In this document: positions 1 to 10,300 of the stretch, piece after piece
How positions within the stretch are numbered: position 1 is the stretch's first letter
Layout of the letters: the number at the start of each line of letters is the position of its first letter
Source of the DNA: Riptortus pedestris
Taxonomy: Eukaryota; Arthropoda; Insecta; Hemiptera; Alydidae
Reading direction: 5' to 3'
DNA: 64,000 nucleotides
Assembly: GCA_019009955.1 (NCBI GenBank)
Contig: CM032230.1
Location: 130,488,501-130,552,500 of the forward strand
Made by a program: the position numbers and the translations under genes
Notes under the pieces: generated by a model
Told to the model about the DNA's origin: nothing
Database searches by the model: none
The model's input: only the letters and a program-made list of their open reading frames with translations

Positions 1-15
1 TCCCCTCCTTACAAT

Positions 16-504
16 AAAAAAAAGTCCTTCAGGCGCTGCGTAAACTAAGCAGATTTCCCACGTGAAGTTTTACAATAGAGAAATCTGCCCAAAAACAAGT
101 GTAGTAAGTAGTAAGGGATCACTAAACTTATACACGAGGGACGAATAGTTACGAAAACGGCCGCCAGAGCTCTCTTCCGAAAGTACCAAAACAGCTCACT
201 CCTGCCGACGAATGCAGAATACAAATGCAAATATCTCGGTTAATATTCAAGATACAGAATAAACCATTATTTATAGTAAATTTAATTTGCAATAAGATTG
301 ATTCTATACAATTTTTCGATCCGACGCATAATAACGGAGATATTCTGAATTTTCCGAAAATCCCTCCCTCTAAACCCCCCCTCCCACTGGTCCAATTTCA
401 GCCATTAACGAACTTGATCTTCCTTTTTACATAAAACGATTAAATTCCGAGTTTGGTAACGATCAAACAAAAATTGCGACCGCTAGAGCGCTAACAGACA
501 AATA

Positions 505-551
<47 letters not shown>

Positions 552-673
552 TTGAACGGACCTCATTTTCGTCATCTCCTGGGTAGGATCGATGGACATT
601 TGAAGAAATTTTTCGAAACTCACTTCATGAGTACGACCTGAATAGCTGATTTCCCTTAAGGGAAATCTGCTAA
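16..673 (+). mobile_element. Family H repeat, near full-length copy
   Basis: The copy starts after an A-run with AAAGTCC, then GCTGCGTAAACTAAGCAG and TTTCCCACGTG. It continues through a core with the recurring phrases AATATCTCGGTTAATATTC and ATAACGGAGATATT, and a (TA)n tract at about 488-545. It ends with GATTTCCCTTAAGGGAAATC, a perfect 20-bp palindrome, followed by TGCTAA. The same order recurs elsewhere in the window, which defines the family. A 12-bp AGCAGATTTCCC word is inverted near the two ends. No protein is encoded. The architecture resembles Helentron-associated DINE/HINE elements; that placement is inferred. Confidence 0.75.
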
Positions 674-678
674 AAGGG

Positions 679-974
679 GGTGAAAGTGCATTTTAGTCCC
701 CCCCCCTTGATGGCGCTCGATGATGACGGCGGCCATCTTGTTTTTCTAACACCAAGGGTGGGGGTTTTGTTTTTCTTACTCTATCTTTTTTAACACTTTA
801 AAATTTCCAAAATACGCCATCGGCGGTTAAAACCAGGGGGGAGGGGGTAATTTTAACTTAAATTTTGTTAACTCACCTAATTTGTTGGATCCTTAGACTG
901 CGGAGACAAACAAGATGTCGGACAGTGACGTAACAAGATGGCGGCTAGGGGGGTGACTAAAATGCTCTTTAGCC
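679..974 (-). mobile_element. Mutator-like MITE, internally deleted copy
   Basis: The left end GGTGAAAGTGCATTTTAG and the right end (read on -) GGCTAAAGAGCATTTTAG form terminal inverted repeats. The copy is the reverse-complement relative of the element at 23882-24360 and lacks that element's central small ORF. The flanks TAAAAGGG (671-678) and AAAAAGGG (975-982) look like an 8-9 bp target duplication with one change. Both arms carry the words GGCGGCCATCTTG or AAGATGGCGGC. The element appears to have inserted just beyond the 3' terminus of the family H copy. Confidence 0.7.
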
Positions 975-1040
975 AAAAAGGGAAATCTGCTAATATTTGT
1001 ACATGATTCTTTGCATTTTTTCGTAACACTTGTATGTAGT

Positions 1041-1290
1041 TTTGGTGTGGGTAATGAGTAGAATAATATGTGTAGTAAAGAGTAGTATTTAATAAGTGTA
1101 TCAACAATTTTCAATGTCTTGGGGGGAGTTTCACATGCGGCACTAACTGTCTTTTGTCATTCTTCTAACCTTGATGAACAGGTTATGCACGCAGTGTTGC
1201 CACTAGCCCGCACTCGCTCCCACACCACTATTAAATTTTAAAGCAGGGGGCCCCGACGACAGCTAGACACATGTTTATATAACTGTTACA
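1041..1290 (+). repeat. Interspersed repeat X, copy 1
   Basis: About 250 bp beginning TTTGGTGTGGGTAATG and ending AACTGTTACA. It contains the conserved block AGTGTTGCCACTAGCCCGCA. Related copies lie at 22741-22984 (+) and 23592-23845 (-). No tRNA promoter boxes, terminal inverted repeats or coding potential were recognised. Its class is unknown. Confidence 0.65.
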
Positions 1291-1299
1291 GAGTAATTG

Positions 1300-1404
1300 A
1301 TACTTACTGGTTTTCAGTCTGAATATGTGGTGAGATAAGATCAATAGTGTTATATAAGCACAAATCTGCTTAGTTTACGCAGCCCTTGCGTAACGAACTT
1401 TTTC
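1300..1404 (-). repeat. Family H 5' end, reverse orientation
   Basis: On the minus strand this reads as the family H 5' terminus: the GCTGCGTAAACTAAGCAGAT type motif, followed by the TATAACAC and CTCACCACATATTCAGACTG block seen near 40600-40670. The rest of this copy cannot be followed through repeat X. Confidence 0.6.
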
Positions 1405-1620
1405 CCCCCTTGAAGCAAAGGTATTTTTCAATTGATTTTGAATTAATAGATAAAACACTTTAGATTTCCTTAGATTTCAAACACTTTCCTTTTAAGTGGG
1501 CAATATTTTGTAAACTCGTAGATAACTAAATGAGTGAAAGGAAGTAACTTTTAGAGAGGAAGGGGAGAGGGTGTGATGTAATGAATTCCTTCTAATTGCT
1601 TGATATGTTGAAATATAATT

Positions 1621-1753
1621 TTTAGCAGATTTCCCTTGAGGGAAATCAGCTATTGAGGTTGTACTCATGGCGGAATTTTCGACATTTTTCTTCAAATGTC
1701 CATCGATCCTACTTAGTAGATGACGAAAATGAGGTCCGTTCAGCGTTAACAGA

Positions 1754-1818
<65 letters not shown>

Positions 1819-1941
1819 TTGAAGGGACCTCATTTTCCTCATCTCCTGGGTAGGATCGATGGACATTTGAAGAAATTTTTCGAAACTCGCGTCATGAGTA
1901 CGACCTCAATAGCTGATTTCCCTTAGGGGAAATCTGCTAAA
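1621..1941. repeat. Two family H 3' ends, tail to tail, around (TA)n
   Basis: Positions 1621-1755 are the reverse complement of the family H 3' arm and 1811-1941 are the same arm forward, joined by a (TA)n tract. The arms keep CAAATGTCCATCGATCCTAC and its complement and differ at scattered sites. The unit is therefore a palindrome of about 320 bp that would fold into a long hairpin if transcribed. Confidence 0.75.
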
Positions 1942-3108
1942 ACGAAACTTGGTGCACTGTTATTACACGTACTGAATTATAAAGAAAAAAAAGCATTAGC
2001 TCTTGCTCCGAATATTCATTAACAGACCTCCCTTAACCCAATTTTTATACAGATTTCCCTTAAGGGAAGACTGCTTCAGAAGTTTCAAATAGTTTCGTGA
2101 CGCTAGTTTCGCGTGACGTTAGTAGGTATTTTGCATAACTCAAAAACGGGTAGACTTAGAATATTGAAACTTTATATTTGGGATTGCTGGAATGTCAAGT
2201 TGTGCATCTCTTCCCTCTCAACAAAATCAACTAAGGGGTGTTTTAGAGAAGGTCAAAAATAAAAATTCAAATTTCTGCACGAATTGTCATAATCATTTGA
2301 TTTATCATACAAAGATATATGGCATTTTCCGAATCGATATGGAAATGTTGATATGTATTATGTATCAGGTTCAAATGAAATTCAACCAAATTTTTGTTTA
2401 TTAAATTCAATAAAAGTAGAAAGAAGTCGTGAGGTCCCCATATCGGATCTGTTTCTCCTGTAATAATACAAGCATTAAAAGAATTCGAATTCCTATTGAT
2501 TTCGAAGACGTTCTGCATCTCTTTTGCTATTCTTGACTGTTTTTGACGTCTTAGAATATATTTAGTCATTGTAAGACTTGTTAATATGTTATGCCAGAAT
2601 GAAATGGGCCTTTACTAGAAACTCGACTAGTGATCCTGGAAGAAGCTATCGTGTCTTTTCCTGGATACTAAATTTGGTAAACTTTATTTCCCAATGCTTA
2701 ATCTTATTTAGGTTATGAGAACTAGTTTCGTCTAGCCTAACATTTAACAACGGAATTAGCACTCTGTTGGAGTGTCTTACTAATATGGGTTTCCTGATTT
2801 CTGCACGCTTATCCACAAGCCTGGTATTTATCATTAAGAACATTATAAATGTAACATGCCTGTTATCTTTTTCTATTAATCTCTCTTGAAGAATCAAATT
2901 TGTTGCGTCTCTCATAAAGTAAAGAGTCTTCCTAAAATGCATGTTATTCATCTATCATGGTCTCATTTAAACAGTATGTTAATGTCTTCAGGTTAATCAA
3001 AATCAATTCGTCACACCTTCCCGATTTTAAGAGTTTTCGGACTTTCATAGGTAGAGGTGGTTTCTTAGTACGAATCTTAACGTTTGATTTGTTGTTTTGG
3101 GCAGTTCT
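1942..3108. other. Intergenic, nothing firmly recognised
   Basis: A short family H palindrome fragment sits at 2050-2075. The minus strand has modest open stretches at 2267-2569 and 2646-2951. The second reads like decayed mobile-element coding sequence, but I cannot assign it to a family. Confidence 0.4.
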
Positions 3109-3340
3109 TCTGTTTGTTTATTATTATTTACGTCCACTTTATGTCACTATGGCTAATCGGGACGGGTTATCTACAGGTTACCACTCGTTCTAGCCAGAGT
3201 GGGCCTATGGAGTTTATTTAATGAGTCTGTCACTAAATAAATTTCTTCTGCCCGGGGCGGGAATCGAACCCGCCACTCTAGGTTTACCACACGAGATTAA
3301 GACCAACGCCTTAACTCGCACAGCCAACCTGAGCTCTTCG
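3109..3340 (-). mobile_element. tRNA-derived SINE, copy 1
   Basis: On the minus strand the head resembles a tRNA with an A-box-like GGCTGTGCGAG and a B-box GGTTCGATTCC. A conserved body (GATAACCCGTCCCGATTAGC) follows, then the tail AAAGTGGACGTAAATAATAA. GCAGTTCT occurs on both sides (3101-3108 and 3341-3348), a probable target duplication. It is a retroposon, not a working tRNA gene. Confidence 0.85.
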
Positions 3341-3715
3341 GCAGTTCTACCCCTATGCAATTAACTTAAATGTTAGAATATTATAATGCAGAAAAATGTT
3401 CAAATTAGGCTATCTGTGATGATATGACATCCAGTGAAATGAACTTTCACAATTTGCAAATTTTACGTACTTGAACAATATGCATAGTATACCCCGTGCG
3501 TGACGTACATAGTCATTTCTTGAAAACGGCATTGCTACAGATCTTTAAGGTATGCACAGACAATAGTTATTATTTATACTTCGCTGCTTGAGTTTTTGTA
3601 AATACCTCTTAGCAATGTTATTCTATACTCGTACATCGATGTATCATTTAATCGATAAAAGGTCAAGTTGAAGATTAGTGAGTTGTTTTTAATATTTGGT
3701 AATTTTAGCTTTAGG
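3341..3715 (+). promoter_or_regulatory. Upstream region of SZRD1, promoter or 5' UTR
   Basis: Repeat-free AT-rich DNA before the SZRD1 start codon. The start codon is preceded by a pyrimidine-poor TTTTAGCTTTAG, so a 5' UTR splice acceptor immediately upstream is possible but unproven. No convincing TATA box or initiator was identified. Confidence 0.3.
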
Positions 3716-3775
3716 ATGGCAGATAAAGAAGAAGCAGATCTGTATGATAACTGGGAAGATTTAGAAGACTCGGGG
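3716..3775 (+). CDS. SZRD1: SZRD1 exon 1
   Basis: Twenty codons from the initiator ATG, ending in phase 0 before donor GTATGT. Confidence 0.93.
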
Positions 3776-6700
3776 GTATGTATTTTAGTTATTGGATAGC
3801 CTCTGTTAGTTTAGTTCTAGTTTGAAATGCTATTAAAGACATTTAGAGCTAATTTCATTTCTTCTTTTTTTTTTAATAGTGTTTTTTTTCTTCATTAGGC
3901 CATTATTAAATTCTAAGATCTGTTTAAATGATAGGAATCATGCTGTTATACCTTTGTTGATGTATTAGTTTTATTGTAGGTTAAATTTTGGTTTCAACAT
4001 CTGGGTATCCTAATGACACTGAAACATATATTCTATTGAATTTATAAATGCCTCTATATGTGTCCCAAAGGAGTATTTTTGAACTGTTTAAAATTACATA
4101 TTTCCTTACAATATTGATTTTTAAAATATAACCTACTTTTCTGTTACTTTCCCTTCCACCCCACTATGTTTACTTTTTTATAATAGTATTTTTAATAAAA
4201 AGGTATATACTGTACCTCGTATTAGTTACATTTTTTTACATTGCTGTCCTCTTAAAATGGAATTTTATTCATTGGAAAATGTCGAAATATTTCCATGTAA
4301 TGTGTTTATCGCAAAAATAAATTTCATATAAAGATGTGATTAAATTTTGGTATTGTTTTATCCAAACCTTGTTCATTTGTTTTTCTTATTTAGCTCAATA
4401 TAAATCTGTTAATTCTTGATATTCTAAATTGTATCTTTTTTTTTATTCTGAAAATCTTGTGTCCCTTAAACAAGCTTTAATGTTCACATTAATACAATAC
4501 CTAAGCATAATGTGAACCTACTACCTATGATTTATTGGTTGCTCTTATTTCTAGATTTGTTTTTCCCTTATAAATAAATTTAGACTCATCTTGAAATTTG
4601 AGACAAGGATGCAAATTATAATCATTTATAATATTTATTATTATATATGAAAAAAATAAATATTATTATTTATTAACTTTCCACTTTTTGCTTTTATGGC
4701 TAATTGGGACGGGTTATCTATAGGTTACCACCCTTTTCTAGCCAGGTTAGGACTAAGGATTTTATTTAGTGAGTTTGACACTAAATAAATTCCTATCTTC
4801 CCAGGCATGAATCGAACTCGCCACTCTAGGTTTGCCATGTGAGATTAAGGCTTAACGCTTTAACTCACATGGCCAACCTGAGCCCCAAAAAATAAATAGT
4901 GAATACTTCATGATAGTTAATCAAAACATAAAATTAATTATATAATTTTAATTCATTAATAATTATATTTAATAAACATTCCAATCTACAAATTCAACCT
5001 AAATAAGAATCTTTAGTTCTTTCACTCTCCTTTTATTATGACGATTTTTCCAAACTCACCAGTGCTTGTGAAGTTACAGACCTGATTAAATATCATTTAT
5101 AATTTCATTTATGTCGCTTTAGGCCACACTTTTTTTTATTATATAAACTGATGCTTTTCCTCACACCAAATAGTTTCATTCCACTGAACAAAAATATACT
5201 GGTATAATTTGGTGTTGGTGCACCATTTAACTCATTGGTTTGATATAAGGAGAATTTCTTTCTAGAAAGTGATTTTATGATATTCTGTACATAAATTATG
5301 TATCAAGTTATTTTCATGTTTAGTATGAATAAACGACTTATTTATTGTTTGTTTTACGGGATAGGGTTTCAGGAAAATCTTGTAGCATGTGCTCATAGAT
5401 GATGACGTCCACAGAATTTTAAAATTTCAAAAAAAAAAATTGTATAAAACAAAAAGAGATGAAATATATGATTTTTTTTTCAAATAGTCTATCCATAATA
5501 ACTCCATGCCTCAAACTTATTAAAGTTTTTAGTTAATCTTTACTGTGAATTTATACATATTATTTCTTCCCTGATATGTTCTCAGGACGTTTATGTCAAA
5601 TATTGAAGAATCACTTAAGAGAGCAATTTCTAGAATTGACCCAAGAATAATTTCTCTTAAATATTTATATTTGTTTATTTTAGGAACTTGACAGGCAGCT
5701 GGAGAAAATTAAGCTTTCCAAATCATCTATCCAAAACGGCTCATCAAGGTATTTGTTAAAATATTAATTTCATTTAGTCCATTTTTCAGTGATAAAGTTG
5801 GTAGCCCTTACAGGATGAATTAAAGCCAAAATGTATACAGGATTCCTGGTTGCAAGATAAATTTCTTTCAGGAACACTACAACTTGTAGTCTTAGCCATT
5901 GGGTTCTGTTGGATGCTATTCTTTTGAGACAAATATCGCTGGAGATTGAGTTCCATAACATCTTTGCCAATTACTTTCTTTGCCTCCTTATAATTCTTAA
6001 AATGTATTTGCCATGTAATTAGTTTTTTTAGGTTGTCTCCAGTAAGCTGCTCTTACTTTAGTTAGAACTTGACTACTTCTGAATTTGGTGTCAGGTGATA
6101 GGGAATAGTTGGATTAACCCTTAGGGTGTGCAGTACTTGGGCAGTGAGGGATAGTCTAGCCATGCATATTCCCGTCTGCTGAATACTTTTTACATTCTAG
6201 CACTAATCGTATAATTCCCTTTCCAATAGTTGTAATTGTGTTCCAGTAACTAGTTCCAGACATTTCACCAATAGACAAATTATGGTTTCTACCATCAGGA
6301 TCTTCATCATAATCTGAAGAAGAATCATCTTTATTTTCACTCACACCCGCAAAAATGTCTAACAAAATTTCTTCATCAGAAAAAAATTCTTCTTCCGAAC
6401 ATTTTGAAGCACTCGACTGTTCCCTAAAAAAAGTCCGTCACGCAGGGGCTGCGTAAATTAAGCAGATTTCCCTGGTAAAGTATAGTAATAGATAAATCTA
6501 CATACTGGTAACTCAACACCACCATGAATAAATACAAACGGAAATAAGAAATGTTTCATCCAATTTCAAAAACTGCCGACAGGGAGCCTTAGGTTAGAAA
6601 TATAAACAAACGGGTCTGCCCGCCTCACACCGGAAAGAAAAACAATTACTGAAATATATCAGAATATAATATATTAATTTTATTGAGAACTATTTACTAT

Positions 6701-7239
6701 ATCCAGTACTGTACTAGAGACCTTAATAATGAGTCAGAATACTTGTTATCTCAATCAATCAAATTTTAGTAGTCCAAAACCTTAAGACGGGGGGGGGGGG
6801 GGTCACAAGAACATATTTGCATGTATCTCGTATAATAATGGTCTCTTCAATACAATTTTTGGTATTTAAACTTTGAATAATGTAATTTATTATGTAGGAG
6901 AGTATTGTTTATGTAACATGAGTGGAAGTGGCGGTTTGCTGATGGCTGAAAACTAAAAAATGCAAATATCTCGGTTAATATTCAAGATATTGAATAAACG
7001 TATATATCAATATTTATAGTTAATTTAATTTGCAATAAGATTGATTCTATACAATTTTTCAATCCGACCTATGGTAACGGAGATATTTCGAATTTTCGAA
7101 AATCCTCCCCTCTAAACCCCCCCTCCCTCTGGCCCGATTTCAGCCGTTAACGAACTTGATCTTTCTTTTTACATAAAATGACTAAATATTGAGTTTGGTA
7201 ACAATTAAACAATAATTGCGACCGCTAGAGCGGTAACAG

Positions 7240-7305
<66 letters not shown>

Positions 7306-10300
7306 TTTTGAACGGACCTCATTTTCGTCATCTCCTGGGTAGGATCGATGGACATTTGAAGAAAAATTACGAAAATCGCGTCGTGAGTACAACCTCAATA
7401 GCTGATTTCCCTTAAACATGCGGGACTATTATAGTGTTCACAGAACACGTCTCCCGTTTGACTGATATATCAATCCATAGTATTCCTGATACAGAAAACC
7501 CTAGACTGATATATCAGTCGGTAGTATCCTAAGGGTTAAAAATTTTTGAACAATGGGGAGCAGCAATTAACTAAGAAAAGCAATTAACTAAAACACAAAA
7601 TGGCAGATGGTCATTAGTTGAAGATTGGAGGGGATATTAGGGCTGTCCCTACATTTTGGCTTGCGAGAGGATATTGGTTTATAATGAGCATTCTCAAAAC
7701 ATATAGCTTTGTCATTGCTGATGTCAGGTGAAGTATTCAAGTATAATGATCTGCACCAATTCTTTGTTGACTTCCAACTGTGTTACTACAGTGTAGAGGA
7801 TTTAAAATTTCATTAAGCATTGGAGTTCCTGGGAATAACTAGGAAGCTTATCAGATCACTGGAAAGGACGTGTAAGATTAAAATCAGTGTGGGTATCTCT
7901 CATAGCTTTGAGGTTATTAGAGGTCTAAGGTTAGGAGACCCTTTATCCCTGTTGCTATACAATGTTGCCCTCAAAATAGCAATTGGAAAAATAGGGAATA
8001 ATGTTCCTTAGGCTCACACAGTGTTTACTGATGTTGTGTTGATTGCTGGTAAACCTCATGGCATTGGCAAGAAGTAAGATATAATATAAATATGGGCATA
8101 TTTAGTTATGCATTTAAACTACTTTTAACAGTAACAACTTTATTTAAATGAATTTCAGATAATGTGAACACGTTTTTCTATTAGCAAGCTTATATCCTCA
8201 ATAAGAAAATACTGACTTTCATCAATGATAAGAAATGAATCTTCTAAATGTTAATGGAGTTTTTAAGTAAAAGTTGTTAAATATTTTAAAACATGGTGTT
8301 TAAAATAGGACTTGAAGTAGAGATCCTAATTTAGTACTCAACCACTTTTCCCCAATAAAAATCTAGCCTGGTCCTTTAATTATAGGCAATTTTCATACGT
8401 AGGACATGAAACTTCCTGTATTCAAGTTTTCAAATTCACCTCGTTTGTAAAATTTGTCAATCCCACGAGGAGTAATGCATTTTAGAAAATGGGAGAAATA
8501 CTAAGGAATAACCAAAATGTTTACCTTTTTTATAGTTCTGATCTTAATTCTTTAATAATTTTAAATTCTTAATTCTCTATGTTACCTATATCTCCTGGCT
8601 ATTTTAATATAAACGGATTATTTTGGTATGCCGAGTAACATGTCCTTTTATTTGTATAAATATTTTTGCACGGAAGAAGGTACTCACTTTCACGAATAAC
8701 TAATTTATTGTAGTCATCAAATCAACTACCACAGGATCTAATTGTTTGAAAAATGAGCTATTTGAAATTGAAACTCAGTTTTGTACATTCTAATATGATC
8801 ACTAGCCTTTTCACTAATTCTTTTATTTTTTTTTATTGTTTTCAGTATGAAACCAGAACCTCTAATCTTGTCTCCAGAAGATATAAGGTTGAAATGTCTG
8901 CCTCCTGAGCCATCAGTTAAAATATTACAAAGGCCTAATCAAAATGGTATTAAAAATGGGCTTACAAATGGAGAAGGAAAGCCCAAACAACCTGTGAAGT
9001 CTCTACAACAAGTAAGTTAGTTATTCCTGACGTCCTGTACACGTTTAATTCTGTTAAAAAATGGGCTTGATATTTGAGGTAGGTCAATATTAAATCAAGA
9101 AATATTAAGGTAAGTAACTATGAAATTGAGCACTATATCAATAAAGACCAATTTGAGTTTCGGCCTGGATAAGAACAAGGGAAGCCATTTTCGTGTTAAG
9201 TTATTGTATACAAAAAGAGAGTTACTTGGAACTATACTTGGAAAGTGCATTTGACACCAGTAACTGGAATTTGATGTTTGGCTCAATGCGAAGAATAAAG
9301 TATATTGGAACATGTACAAAAAAGTACCGTACACACTTCATTATAAACAAAACAAACTAGAATTAAGGAAGGTATGAAGCAATAACCAAAATGGAAGACT
9401 GTTCCAAAGGTATGCAGATTGAGAGTAAATCCATTCATTGCGTTAGATTTGCAGATCTTATTGCACTAGTGGTATGTCCTGAAGCAGAAATGAATAGAAT
9501 GGTGCAAGTCTTTAAGAACAACCTAGATCATTTTAAGCTCAATATAAATCTACCTAAAAAATACATACCATACAAAGAAAATATAAATATTAAAATTGGG
9601 AACAGTATACTTGCAAAGTGTCATTTATTCTCTCTAGAAAGTATATTCAATGAAGAGGATGATAGTAGACATGAAGTTGGTAGAAGAATAGCATTTGTGC
9701 CTTTGTAAAGCGGTATTTTAACTGACAAGCATCTTAGTATGGATATCAAAAGTCATTTGTTTGAAGTGTACTGTTTTACGAGAGCAAAAAATTCGACTAT
9801 TCACTAGACGGGAATATATTCAAAAGCCCTAGAAATAATTCCGTGCAGTATTACCAGAACAAGTTGATTACAATTGAAATCCAACATGGAAGCTCTAAAT
9901 GAGGTAAGTCAAACTGATAGTATTATCAATACCATGGCTATGTGATTGTTAACTATATTGCAATGCTGATTCCTTTAGATACTTTACTTTTTACTCATAA
10001 TTAAACCCCTATCACAATTCCTTTTGTTTCACAATAAGTATATATTATGTATAATTTCTGCTTAAATAGATCTTATTGTATACATTGAACCCTTGCTTGC
10101 GGATTTAAGGGTAGAAGAGAGAACCTATTATCATATTTCTACTGCCAAAGCCGTATTTCAACTTGTGCTTGCCTCTTTAAATTTATCAAGGATAGCTATT
10201 GTAAAATTGCACGTGCAAAACCTTTTTCACTGCTGTCAGCACATATGTGATAGAATTATAAAAGTTTATTGTATTTTAACACTTACTATGTTACGGCATC

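Noticed and set aside
7225..7419. Open frames rich in IYIYIY (also near 1492, 22246, 33735, 43105, 58383)
   Set aside because: They are translations of (TA)n tracts inside repeats, not proteins.
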